This document shows positions 10,591-20,448 of a DNA stretch of 64,000 bases, piece by piece. Position 1 is the stretch's first letter. Every line of letters starts with the position of its first letter. Made by a program: the position numbers and the translations under genes. The stretch is from Forficula auricularia. Lineage: Eukaryota; Arthropoda; Insecta; Dermaptera; Forficulidae. A model generated the notes under the pieces. The model had not been told where the DNA came from and did no database searches. It saw nothing but the letters and a program-made list of their open reading frames with translations. The DNA is taken from the NCBI GenBank assembly GCA_024734495.1, contig JALMQS010000161.1, forward strand, positions 1,349,758 to 1,413,757, given 5' to 3'.

Positions 10591-11573
10591 AAATATTAAA
10601 AAAACGTACTATTTTTGTTCCACCCTAATGTCCACAATAGCGGACGTTTTTTTTTCTTAGCCTCGATGTTAGTATAGAATGGTGGTAATTTCATGTGCAT
10701 TTTTATGTAAAAAAAAAAACTCTATAATTTAATCATGATGTTTATTTTATAAATAAAAAAAAAAGAAACCTCTAATAAATATTCTTTATTTCATTCAATA
10801 AATCAAATTTATTCACTCGAAAAATAATTTTCTCATTTTCTTTTTTTTTTTTTACTTATTTCATTTTCTTAATTTATTTACTCAGAATGTTTCCATCTTT
10901 CTTGATCACTTTTCTTTTTCTTTCACTCTCGCGTAATTGGATTAAATAATAAAAAATAAAAAAAAACTTTGACCGCAAGATAGTTCAGAGAAACGCTAGC
11001 GGAATTAAATTTAATGGCCCGTTAAATCTTTTCGACTCTGAGAGGTGAACTTTTGTGTTCTTTTCTAGAACATAATTTATTTACAAAAGCGTGTGGTCAG
11101 ACTCAGTGAACAATTCGTCAGTGGGTTTTAATAATAACCACCACCCCCGCACTTGAAAACTATTTCCAAATGAGCTCTCTTTTCCCAAGTAGTCTCTGTC
11201 TGTCTGTCTGTCTGTCTGTCTGCTTTCCAATGCTAATATTACTCTGTTCCACCTGTCAGTTTAACATTTTTTTTGTCACCCTGTTCAAATAGTATGTTAG
11301 GTAATATTATTCTTAGTAATCTATTCAGATTGGTTTGACAAGGAAGTAGCCTTACATATTTCACAGCTGTCGAATTGCTTTTTAATCTATAATAAATAGT
11401 AGATTACTATTTCATGTCATGTTTTATTATTATAATAATAAAGTGGAAAATGAATATCAGAACAAAAAATTTAATTTAGAAGAACGTTTTCCAATATAAT
11501 CGCATTTTGTAACAAGTGTACACTAAAAACGTCGTGTGACGTCATGAAGAGGCCGTTAATGGAGTCTCAAATC
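10591..11573. other. Unassigned stretch with a TCTG microsatellite
   Basis: A (TCTG)n tract of about seven units lies at 11194-11222. The rest is A/T runs, and 10960-11110 is somewhat less AT-rich without an open frame. No gene is seen. Confidence 0.4.
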
Positions 11574-11807
11574 TTAAGGCCACTGCACACGAGGCTTGTT
11601 TTAATAATTTTTGTCTGCTTGCTCTCAATCAAAATCATCTCAGGATCAAGCCGGAAAATACAACAGCTTTTAAATCGAGCAAGATGGCCAGAAAGACAGC
11701 CAGTAGTGACGTCATTTCGAACAAGACGGGCTTCTAAATTGCAAACAGCAACATTTTATTCCAAAAACTGGTAGAGGAAAAAGCCTCGTGTGCAGCGGGC
11801 TTTAGAG
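11574..11807. mobile_element. MITE with TTAAGGCC / CACACGAGGC ends
   Basis: The left end TTAAGGCCACTGCACACGAG and the right end GCCTCGTGTGCAGCGGGCTT are inverted. The interior (AATTTTTGTCTGCTTGCTCTC, then TTTTAAATCGAGCAAGATGG) recurs in reverse at 56957-57174. The 76-codon frame inside is not a gene. A TTAA target is possible. Confidence 0.75.
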
Positions 11808-11976
11808 TGAACTATTAGTAACGAACTTCGAGGGCGTGCTTTCGGCAATAGTTTACCCACCAAATAATGTGTGACATGACTATTTGGTAAGTAAACTATT
11901 AATACATGTTTGTTTTGTAATTCTAATTGTACTATTGTAAATTCATATCAAGAATGTTCTTATAATTGTAGAAGCC

Positions 11977-12008
11977 CTGAAGAAGTCGGCAAAGTCGACA
12001 AAACGTTG
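11977..12008 (+). ncRNA. Decayed hammerhead-like motif
   Basis: CTGAAGA, A, GTCG...CGAC stem, then AAAACGTT. The G of GAAA is replaced by A, which should abolish activity in a real hammerhead. The extra base before stem II is again present. Confidence 0.4.
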
Positions 12009-12133
12009 GTGGATAAATAAAAAAAGTCACACATAAAAACTTGGTTCCTATTATAAACTTTCAATTTAATATAAATTTTAAAACAAACCATATATTGTAT
12101 TTAAATTAAGATTCGTAATAAATTATATTATTA

Positions 12134-13419
12134 TAAGGTTGGCAACTAAGTAATTGCGGATTTCACTCATAGATGGCTTCAGTTGAATTTTTAGGTTTGC
12201 TGGCGTAGTCCAAATGTAAAACACATTTTGTTATTTGATAGTTGGCAATTCAGTTGTCAATCAGTAAAAAAAGTTTTTTGATCGGTTGCGTAGTTTTCGT
12301 TTGGCGTTCGTTGAAAAATGGAAAATCAAAAGGAACATTTTCGTCATATTTTGCTTTTTATTTCCGCAAAGGGAAAAACGCATCTCAAGCTCACAAAAAG
12401 TTATGTGCTGTTTATGGCGACGAAGCCTTAAAAGAACGGCAGTGTCAAAATTGGTTTGCCAAATTTCGTTCTGGTGATTTTTCACTCAAAGATGAAAAAC
12501 GCTCTGGTCGTCCAGTTGAAGTTGATGACGACCTAATCAAAGCAATAATCGATTCGGATCGTCACAGTACAACACGTGAGATTGCAGAGAAGCTTCATGT
12601 ATCACATACATGCATTGAAAATCTCTTAAAACAACTTGGCTATGTTCAAAAACTCGATACATGGGTTCCTTACGAACTGAAAGAAACGCATTTAACGCAA
12701 CGCATTAACATCTGCGATTTGCTAAAGAAACGTAATGAAAAATGATCCATTTTTAAAACGACTGATAACTGGCGATGAAAAATGGGTTATTTACAACAAT
12801 ATCAAGCGGAAAAGATCGTGGAGCAGGCCAGGTGAACCAGCTCAAACAACATCAAAAGCTGGTATTCATCAAAAGAAGGTTTTGTTATCAGTTTGGTGGG
12901 ATTACAAAGGAATTGTCTACTTTGAACTCTTACCACCCAACCGAACGATCAATTCTGTTGTCTACATTGAACAACTAACGAAATTAAACAATGCAGTTGA
13001 AGAAAAGCGGGCCGAATTGACAAATCGAAAAGGTGTTGTATTCCACCATGACAATGCAAGGCCACACACATCTTTGGTCACTCGGCAAAAATTATTGGAG
13101 CTTGGTTGGGATGTTTTGCCACATCCACCATATAGTCCTGACCTTGCACCATCTGATTACTTTTTGTTTCGATCTTTACAAAACTCCTTGAATGGTAAAA
13201 ATTTCAATAATGATGATGATGTCAAAACGTACCTGATTCAGTTTTTTGCTAATAAAACCAGAAGTTTTATGAAGTTGGGATTATGATGCTGCCTGAAAGA
13301 TGGCAAAAGGTCATTGATCAAAATGGGCAATACATTACAGAATAAAGTTATTTAGTTCCATGAAAAAATTGTCTTTGATTTTCGAAACAAAATACGCAAT
13401 TACTTAGTTGCCAATCCAA
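12134..13419 (+). mobile_element. Near-complete mariner transposon
   Basis: The inverted ends match at 24 of 25 positions (TTGGCAACTAAGTAATTGCG is shared; left 12139-12163, right 13390-13414). A TA lies outside each end (12132-12133, 13420-13421), as expected for mariner. At 1286 bp it has the usual length. It lies upstream of the THSD7-like gene in the same orientation. Confidence 0.92.
12318..13345 (+). pseudogene. mariner transposase (DD34D), three frame breaks
   Basis: This is the enzyme that cuts and pastes the element, acting in the nucleus on the inverted ends. I choose ATG 12318 because MENQKEHFRHIL is the usual mariner start; the upstream ATG at 12242 reads non-mariner sequence. The N-terminal helix-turn-helix region (about residues 1-110) includes WFAKFRSGDFSL and RSGRPVEVDDD. 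The catalytic aspartates are D in TGDEKW (codon 12774), D in HHDNARPH (13050) and D in SPDLAPSDY (13155); the last two are 34 residues apart. The reading is broken by single-base shifts at about 12355-12360 (T run one short), about 12737-12741 (A run one long) and about 13250-13256. After the last shift the frame continues to LPERWQKVIDQNGQYITE and a stop at 13343. The reconstructed length of about 340 residues is normal. It resembles the mellifera-type mariners, but the subfamily is not certain. Two of the three shifts are in homopolymers, so sequencing error is possible. Confidence 0.92.
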
Positions 13420-13845
13420 TATTTTATTTATTATTAAAATGAAATTTAATGCTAAATAAATGTTAGTATTAAATTACCATGATCTCAAAGCAAGCAAGCT
13501 TTGGGATCAAAATTAGACATTAGAGCATTATGAGTTAGTTGAATCAATAGCATCAAGGTTTTTCCGGATTAGTTGATCCGTGAGGGTGCGGCGGTTTGCT
13601 ATGGCCTGCCTGATTGGTTCTCGCTTCACTTATTATCAGCATCAACTTGACTCAGCAAATACAAGCCGACGATATAGGACAAACGATTTTTTTATCAATT
13701 ACCTTTGTATATCGCCATTGGCCATTCAAAATTATCAACGTGACCCATCAAAGCTTATACGATAAAGTATAATTATTTATTTATAACAATAAGGCCTAAT
13801 ACCATAGGTTACTGATGAAGAATTATTATTGAACAACCAGCTGCT

Positions 13846-14700
13846 AAGCCCGCCTTCGGCTGTCATCTTGCTGGCCAGGGGACTTCGCATCATGGACTTC
13901 GTAGTGGGTTTTAAAATAATAATTTAAATAGATTTTATTTGTCATGAGCTATTAATGGGTTTTAAAATAAAAAAAAATCAAGTTGGCGTTGTCGCATAAG
14001 CCGCTTATAATAAGAAGCTCTTAAAAAACTTAGTAAATTGAATTGTATCTAACTTTCTGAGATTTGGCTCGTGATCCCGGCTTCTTTCCTTCTACTCTGT
14101 TCTTTTCACGATGGAGGGGCCATCCCGTACAGGCCTTTAGGGGATGCACCTTCTGGTGTATCTCCTTCTCACATCAATATCATAAAAAAAAAACGTAGTA
14201 CCTGGCCACCGAGTGGTGCTCCGAGACTTTTTGCTTCAGTTATAAGCTATATATTAATCCCCGGACCTCCCACCACTGCACTCCACCTCCTGCACCCACA
14301 CATCTACCCCCCGTCCCCAGTTTTTGCATTTCTAGCCTTCTAGTGACCCACAGATTATGTAAACAAAATTTAGTTGAGTTTGGTCCAAGAGCAAGAATTT
14401 TTATTTTTTGACCCTCTCTCCCAGCATTTTGGGTGGTTAGTTTTTGCATTTATAATTCTCTAGAGGCCCACAGATTATGTATAGAAAATTTGGTTGAGTT
14501 TGGTCCAAGAGCAAGAATTTTCATATTTTGACCCTCCCCTCCTTTTTGAGTGGTTTTTGGGGGGAATTCGTTTAAACAGAAGTTGTCAGAAATCACATCC
14601 TCTACAACTTTGCTCATTGTAAAATTTTCCGTAGAGTTAAGAGTTTAGGAGTTATTGGATAATTTTCATTCGTGCTCCCCCCCCCCCCAAACCCCCTTCT
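13846..14700 (-). mobile_element. Helitron-like repeat, reversed, CTGG end
   Basis: Read on the minus strand, a terminus of the form CCAGCAAGATG, GCCGAAGGCGGGCTTAGCAG, CTGG, TT ends at 13849. The same pattern ends with CTAG-TT at 43450-43458 and CTGG-T at 36225-36290, which fits the CTRR-T rule for Helitron 3' ends. The body up to about 14700 (phrases GATTATGTA, GGTTGAGTTTGGTCC) matches 42880-43300 in the opposite orientation. A second, different terminal module is embedded at 14187-14300. Confidence 0.5.
14187..14300 (-). mobile_element. Helitron-like 3' module ending CCAGGTACT, copy 2
   Basis: On the minus strand: G-rich block GTGCAGTGGTGGGAGGTCCG, TTAATATATAGC, a hairpin GAGCACCACTCGG (imperfect), then GGCCAGGTACTAC. 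It has the same order of parts as at 4015-4277. Confidence 0.4.
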
Positions 14701-15237
14701 GGGGTCAAAATATCAAAACGTTATATAGCTAAAAACGTAAGTTAGAAGACATCTGAAGGAAATATGAAATTTGATAATAATCCCTTTAGCCGTTTTTACG
14801 TGAATCGTGAGCAACTTTTCGGAAACCACTGAAACAGACATACATACAGACAGACAGGAATTTTGTTGAGGGTGTTTTCTTTCATAACTTTGCTTGAAAC
14901 GTGTGGAACCAAAATTTGGCGTGATTTGGACCAATGTACAGACAAAACCTTAATTTTATAGATATAGATATTGTAAATTTGTAATGGAAAAGCCTGCACT
15001 TGATTTTTAAAATCCTGAATTTGATATGGAAAAGACCGAATTAGAATTTAAAAACCTATAGATAAAGAAACATCTGCTCATTAAAAGAAAAATTGACATT
15101 TGAACAACGGTCGTTTAGCAAATTACAATTTGTAAAATTGTTGAAAGTTGCTAGCTTTCCAGTGATCGAAGGAACACCAAGTTTTCAATATCCATATGAT
15201 ATTGACTCCATGAAAAACATTTATAATTGAAGAAAGA
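14701..15237. other. Repeat-derived stretch
   Basis: It contains TE-tail-like phrases (ACAGACATACATACAGACAG at about 14838). Open frames on the minus strand here have no recognisable domains. Confidence 0.4.
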
Positions 15238-15272
15238 CTGATGATGAAGACCAAGTCTTCGAAACTATAGTC
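15238..15272 (+). ncRNA. Hammerhead-like motif, family A copy 2
   Basis: CTGATGA (15238-15244), T, GAAGA-CCAAG-TCTTC stem-loop, GAAAC (15261-15265), TATA, GTC (15270-15272). All core bases are intact and stem II has five perfect pairs. Stem III is a two-pair mini-helix or, in a dimer, the eight-base palindrome ACTATAGT. It lies about 200 bases upstream of the coding exon at 15471, on the same strand. It has the one-base insertion shared by all copies. Confidence 0.55.
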
Positions 15273-15390
15273 TCAAACAAATAAATAATATATATATACA
15301 GATATATCATCTTGATATATATGTGTATATGTTTATTTGCATCAAGCAGAAGACAATCTCTTTGTTTCTCTTTGTTGTAAAATTGTAATT
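15273..15390 (+). repeat. Tail of the motif-bearing repeat
   Basis: (TA)n, then ACAGATATATCATCTTGA, GATGCAAATAAACATA reversed, and AGCAGAAGACAATCTCTTTG. The same unit is present as a perfect inverted dimer at 17470-17647. Confidence 0.65.
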
Positions 15391-15470
15391 TTTTCTTGAC
15401 CTTATATTATTGAAAAAAGAAAATGTAAAATAAAATTCTAATTAGATTATGTATTTTTTGTTTTTTGCAG

Positions 15471-15629
15471 AACTTGACAAGATGGCATCTAATTCGATAT
15501 TGCGGGTTTTGGTGACGACTGTCATCGTGACAGTGAACTACCATGTACTAGCCGATGAGTACCGAGGTGTGAATATAGTTGGCGCCACCGCCGCCTCCTC
15601 CTACAAGCAACGCTATATGTGGAAAACAG
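15471..15629 (+). CDS. THSD7A: THSD7-like gene, first coding exon
   Basis: The exon is preceded by a T-rich tract and TTTTTTGCAG, so an upstream 5' UTR exon must exist. Translation starts at ATG 15482 (context AAG ATG G) and runs 49 codons plus one base to the donor CAG/GTGAGA at 15629/15630. Residues about 6-24 (ILRVLVTTVIVTVNYHVLA) form a hydrophobic signal peptide, followed by a short linker. The exon ends in RYMWKTG, the tryptophan that opens the first TSP1 domain, as in THSD7A/B, whose first domain also begins WKTG. Splicing to 29723 in phase 1 completes the glycine codon. The product should enter the secretory pathway. Assignment to THSD7 rests on the combined junction and the cysteine pattern of exon 2. 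Confidence 0.7.
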
Positions 15630-16036
15630 GTGAGAGGTGACACACCCACCCTTCCTTAGGGTTAAAAGAAAGAATTCAGAAGAGAAAACAACAAAATAAG
15701 CCCAAGCTAGATTTATTGGACAAAATAAAAAAAATGTCTGGTATTTTCTCCAAGATCCGCCCCCACGAATACTTACAATTCCAACACAACCTTTGAATAT
15801 TTCCCCCTCTTTCATATATGATGCTAGAGTCTTTCATTACTTTTATTGATAGGTAGATATTGCATCTTCATCAATAAAAAATATCTTATTAGTAAAATTC
15901 CATTCCAGCACCCTCTATGAAGTTTTTTCTACTTGAGAAACTAAAATTAGGTCAAAATTAAATTAGGTTGGAGCCGGTGGTGCTTCACAAGGAGAAAAAT
16001 CAAAATACAAAGACTTTCTTTAGTTTACTCTATATA

Positions 16037-16061
16037 TTTCGAGCTCTCAACTCATCGTCAG
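16037..16061 (-). ncRNA. Hammerhead-like motif in left arm
   Basis: Minus strand: CTGACGA, T, GAG...CTC stem, GAAATATATA, GAG. Flanking CTC and GAG give three stem I pairs. Position 7 is C, which is allowed. Confidence 0.45.
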
Positions 16062-16694
16062 GAGAACATTGACTAAAGATAACATAAAATAATGAACAGA
16101 ATTTATTTTAATATGATGGACAGTTATTTATGACTTAGTGTAAATATGAAAGAATTATCAGGGGATGGGATGGCCTTAGAGCCGAAAGAACAGATGGAGC
16201 GGACAGAGGGCTAAACTGGGAATAAAGAAAATATATTTATACTTGGAAGTTGCCGAAAATTATGTATGTGCCATAAAGGAGGGCAATAAACTATGGAATG
16301 TGATGAGGGTGCATAGTGAAAATTTCCATCTCTTATTTTCTATTTAAAAATACAAAATAAAAATAAACCCACCATACATCCTCATCACATTCCAATTCAA
16401 ATTAAATATCATTGATTAAGATGTCAATTATTGGTGAAGTTTTGATGTCTGTTTGATTGTTCAAGATGTTTTGATTAAGGTGTATGACCTTTTTAATTTC
16501 AGCTGACTCAAACAAATCCAATTTCCTGCTTTTTGAAATGAAATGTTGGTCGATGAAGGTGAATGGTTGTGGTCAAACAAATGATCTACATAAGCCGAGT
16601 TATAACTTAGGGGGGGGGGGGGGTCAAACTATTCACCTGTAGATTGAGAATAAATTCTGTTCATTATTTTATGTTATCTTCAGTCAATGTTCTC

Positions 16695-16719
16695 CTGACG
16701 ATGAGTTAAGAGCTCGAAA
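16695..16719 (+). ncRNA. Hammerhead-like motif in right arm, cut by insertion
   Basis: CTGACGA (16695-16701), T, GAG...CTC, GAAATATA, then the DUF4817 element starts. The insertion separates the core from its stem I partner GAG, which now lies at about 18146, so this copy is disabled. Confidence 0.45.
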
Positions 16720-16974
16720 TATACAGGGTGGTGACTTGGCCGACGCAGCATAGCGATTACAATGTTAATTTTTGAATGTGCATTTATTTGCTCCCCTAAT
16801 TATTTTAGAGCTAAAGTTCTTATAGGTTTTTTGTAGAGAAAAAAATACTGAATCCGAACATATTTTTGTTTTCAAATTTTGAAATTTCAGAACCGTAATA
16901 ATCAACATTATAAATAATTGCATTTTTACAAAAATCACTGAGGCCATGGAATTATTAAAACAAACAAGGCATTT

Positions 16975-17228
16975 TCTTCCGTTACTGCAGCCAAAACATT
17001 GAAGGTGTTCTCATTTTCCTCGTTTTCACGTAAATTCTGTGCGTCTTTATTACACTTACAATTATTTAGTACAGTGCCTGTAGTTTCAAATTTTTGAACT
17101 ATTCTGTCAACCGTTGTACCAGCTGGAATTGGCCGATATTTAACGATAAACAAGGAACTCACTTGCCGAGCACTATTTCCAGCATAAAAATACTTAATTA
17201 TTTCAACTTTTTCTTGTAATGAATACAT
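16975..17228 (-). pseudogene. Truncated DUF4817 transposase N-terminus
   Basis: From M at 17228 the minus strand reads MYSLQEKVEIIKYFYAGNSA, then PIPAGTTVDRIVQKFETTGT, typical of the DUF4817 DNA-binding domain of mariner-like transposases. The frame extends through ENTFNVLAAVTEE and then leaves the protein at the start of the inverted arm. No catalytic DDE/D domain is present, so it could at most bind DNA. The frame upstream of MYSLQ (to 17345) is not conserved sequence. Confidence 0.75.
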
Positions 17229-17469
17229 TGTAATAAGAACTGACTTTAAAAAGTTAAGTTTTGTTTTATAATCATAGATTTGTTCACCAATATGAATCCA
17301 TTTTGAGACTAGTATAAACAATAAAACTTGAACAATCGACAACAATAAAAGTTTTGAATTTAAATTTTTTAAATAAATATCTACATTTGTAAAATCGTTT
17401 TTTTGGACTTTTAAATTATGAAAAGTTTTTGTTTTGCCGAGAGTAGCAGAGTTGTTGATTCACAAAGAG

Positions 17470-17647
17470 AAACAAAGAGGTTGTCCTCTGCTTGATGCAA
17501 ATAAACATATACACATATATCTCAAGATGATATATCTGTATATATATTATTTATTTGTTTGATAAATAATATATATACAGATATATCATCTTGAGATATA
17601 TGTGTATATGTTTATTTGCATCAAGCAGAGGACAACCTCTTGTTTCT
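17470..17647. repeat. Palindromic dimer of the 15290-15375 tail repeat
   Basis: The arms AGGTTGTCCTCTGCTTGATG...ATATCTGTATATATA and their reverse complement flank a short AT spacer near 17552-17562, with about 85 bases per arm, almost perfect. Confidence 0.85.
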
Positions 17648-17692
17648 CTTTTTAAATTATGAATTAGACAAAATCTGATGTAATTATCTTTT

Positions 17693-17788
17693 CCCAGGTA
17701 ACCACAATATCCTCAGAATATTCTAAGGATATTCTAAGGACATTTAAATCTTCTTAGAATATTCTGAGGATATTGTGTGTTACCTGGG
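17693..17788. mobile_element. 96-bp hairpin MITE
   Basis: CCCAGGTAACCACAATATCC...AGAATATTCT and its reverse complement ending TACCTGGG leave a central spacer of only about 20 bases. Inserted within the DUF4817 element. Confidence 0.75.
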
Positions 17789-18518
17789 TTAGAATTTTAA
17801 TTCTGCTCAGTTTTTTGTATTCTAATTATGCTCTAAAATAATCACTAAAGACATCACTATTACCTAAACGTCAAATAGAAACAACAAATGAAAATGCCTT
17901 GTTTGTTTTAATAATTCCATGGCCTCAGTGATTTTTGTAAAAATACAATTATTTATAATGTTGATTATTACGGTTCTGAAATTTCAAAATTTGAAAACAA
18001 AAATAAGTTCGGATTCAGTATTTTTTCTCTACAAAAAACCTATAAGAACTTTAACTCTAAAATAATTAGGGGAGCAAATAAATGCACATTCAAAAATTAA
18101 CATTGTAATCGCTATGCAGCGTCGGCCAAGTCACCACCCTGTAAAGAGTAAACTAAAAAAATCTTTGTATTTTAATTTTTCTCCTTGTGAAACACCACCA
18201 ACTCCAACCTAATTTAATTTTAACAATGTTTCACTATAAACCAACACCGCGTTCCCTAAATTTGATTAATATTAGGTCACTAAATAAAATTCAAAAAATG
18301 TATCCTCCTGATGGAAACAATTTTTATAAGACATGGAAATGACTATTTATTATTTAATAAATAAATTTATTCCTTCAGGAGTAATAAGGGGTGCAATTGA
18401 GAGGATTTAACACTAGCATTAACTCAGGTTAAAAATTACTCTCCTCTCAGGCGGCCCTAGTATTAAATCTATTATATTAATAAAAAAGCTGACGTGTTCT
18501 GATGTGGCCATCCACTTG

Positions 18519-19191
18519 ACTTTACCATACAACCTGGCCCCTCACATATATTTAATATTTAATAAAATTATTTATAACCATGTAAGGGGGGGGGGGGTTA
18601 GTTTTTGCTTTTTAGACTTCTGGGATCCCACTGATTATGTATACACAATTTGGTTGAGTTTGATCAAATGGCCAAGATTTTAATTTTTTGACCATGAACC
18701 CCCCCATTTTGGGCGGTTAGTTTTTGCATTTTTAGACTTCTGGGGTCCCACTGATTATGTATACAAAATTTGGTTGAGTTTGGTCAAATGGCCTAGATTT
18801 TTAATATTTAACCCCACTCCAACCTCCTTAATTTTGAGTCGATATGCACCAAAATCTAATCAGCTCTTAATGTCCCAATGGACCAAAACTACGTGTGAAA
18901 TTTGATTTTGATATTCACACTAGTTTTTGAGCTACCTCGTCCACAAAATTTGGTAACGCACAGACTAACTAACTAAAAGACATTTTGACAAACAATTATT
19001 ATCTCAAAAAATATAATTTTTTCGATGTTCACTTATTAAGGCTTTTTTGTAGAGCGAAATGCTATGGTTAAGCTCAATTTTTTTAATCGAAATAGTTTCA
19101 GCCGTTTTTGAGATATTTCGAAAAAAAGAAGGAAAAAAACACTTTTTCCATGCACGATTAAAATACTTGACCATACCCTGTATGGTAAAGT
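18519..19191. mobile_element. ACTTTACCATACA MITE, full copy
   Basis: The inverted ends ACTTTACCATACA (18519) and TGTATGGTAAAGT (19179-19191) define a 673-bp element. The interior has the phrase GATTATGTATACAAAATTTG twice, a 12-G tract (18586-18597) and TTGAGATATTTCGAAAAA. Related copies are at 39216-39878 and 59793-60282. Short minus frames at 19004-19284 are repeat translations. Confidence 0.75.
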
Positions 19192-19419
19192 AAAATGAAT
19201 TCCTGTTTGTTGGTAAGCACACCACTTGAGTACGGCTGAACCGATTTGGCTAATTTTTTTTATTATATATTCGTAATTGTCCAATTCAAGTTTGTACGAA
19301 AAGTAAAATTGGAAAACTAAAAAATTTTTATCGAAATTGAAAGAATTTATAATTAAAGAAAACCAATAAATAAATATGGAGTGAAATAAATAATAAAATC
19401 ATACTAGAAAATCATAAGA

Positions 19420-19645
19420 TGGTGTCATATATTAAATCCGATGGAATGGAATATTTTTAATTATATGTCAGAGGGGTTGTTTTTCACCCCCTTGGGAATC
19501 AAACCCGAGTGCCAGTAACAGCAATCCGGGCTCTCTGACTCACATGCAGGATGCGAACCTCTCTGGCATATGTACACGCGTGAAAAACAACCCCTCTGAC
19601 ATATAATTAAAAATATTCCACTCCATCGGATTTAATATATGACAT
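19420..19645. repeat. Inverted SINE pair (fold-back)
   Basis: AAATATTTTTAATTATATGTC-AGAGGGGTTGTTTTTCACCC-like arms occur on both sides of a tRNA-like centre. The centre carries a B-box-like word in reverse, GGGAATCAAACCCGAGTGCC. Related single copies are at 22100-22236 and 9763-9840. Confidence 0.6.
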
Positions 19646-19734
19646 CAACTTATAATTTCTTGTATATAATATTTGCTATTAACTCTTTGTGAGATTTAAA
19701 ACTCGAATTTATAATCAATTAAATTTTTTAATTT

Positions 19735-19925
19735 ATTATTAAGGCAATTATTTTACATGAATTAATGTATACATTGTATTTGAGCTTCGACTCCAGAGAT
19801 TACTTCTCCACCATCGACTGTCCTTGATCATCTTTTTAGTCCTTATTTTTAATAAGAGGAAAAAACTAGTTAAATAAAAAAACCTCTTTTCTGATAATTA
19901 TTTCCCATTCACCTCGATTAAATTT
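19735..19925. repeat. Reverse copy of the 905-1130 repeat
   Basis: It shares TTAATGTATACATTGTATTT, ATTACTTCTCCACCATCGA and GATAATTATTTC with 905-1130 in reverse complement. Another copy is at 21513-21730. Confidence 0.7.
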
Positions 19926-20270
19926 TTTAATTTTAATATATGTAGCGACCCGCTCTTGCGCATGGCGACGAGCCTTGAGCCACGGCCGCTAGATGACTCA
20001 GTCGGATCATTGAGTCGCTTTTGCATGAGTGAAATATATTCACCCATGCTATAATTAAAGCGACTCGATTCGACTGAGGTAGCGAATGGGATTCGAACAT
20101 TCGAATCTGGGGGGGCCACCGCCATCCAGCAGCCCCTCCCCTGCACACACCCTATATGAACACGCAACCTACAACCTGCACTCAACAGATTGTTAGGACC
20201 CCATCGACTTGATGGGGGGCGCACAAAGCACCACACAGCACTCACCTCTAACAATAATATATATATATGT
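19926..20270. repeat. GC-richer patch with a B-box-like word, possible SINE
   Basis: The minus strand contains GTTCGAATCCCATTCGC, a good Pol III B box. Overlapping minus frames (19898-20365, 19933-20148) show no protein motif. The patch may be a separate SINE or the 3' region of the adjacent LINE. A (TA)n tract lies at about 20257-20270. Confidence 0.35.
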
Positions 20271-20448
20271 AAGATTGAAATCCGCGCCACAACGCAGCCA
20301 CAACAACAGATTGAAATCCCCGCCACAACGCCGACCAATAGGAAGACAACAATTTGACAATACAAGATAAATGATAAATATCTTCTTCTTCATCTTCTCT
20401 ATAGGCTTTCGCCTGTTCTTCCAATAAGAAAAAAAGAATAAAGACGTT

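Larger units (their letters stand above)
16724..18141. mobile_element. DUF4817-type transposon with about 250-bp inverted arms
   Basis: The ends CAGGGTGGTGACTTGGCCGA are inverted, and the similarity extends inward about 250 bases (16724-16976 and 17889-18141). TA flanks both sides. The pre-insertion site is preserved in the left arm of the host element, which supports TA duplication. It carries a truncated transposase and two further palindromes (17470-17647, 17693-17788). Confidence 0.85.
15955..18221. mobile_element. Inverted-arm element, interrupted by a DUF4817 transposon
   Basis: The outer ends ATTAAATTAGGTTGGAG and CTCCAACCTAATTTAAT are inverted. The left arm, 15955-16075, matches the right arm 16647-16723 plus 18142-18221, which is split by the element 16724-18141. 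Both arms carry the CTGACGA...GAAATATA motif. The interior (16076-16640) has no coding potential and holds a G tract at 16610-16623. Confidence 0.8.

Noticed and set aside
12242..12317. Upstream ATG of the mariner frame as true start
   Set aside because: The first 25 codons from 12242 are not mariner-like; the normal start MENQKEHF is at 12318 in another frame, separated by a one-base loss.
13805..13845. CTGATGAAGAATTATTATTGAAC as a hammerhead-like motif
   Set aside because: No stem II pairing and no GAAA.
15522..15815. 97-codon minus frame over the signal-peptide exon
   Set aside because: It is the antisense shadow of the exon and adjacent intron, with no domain.
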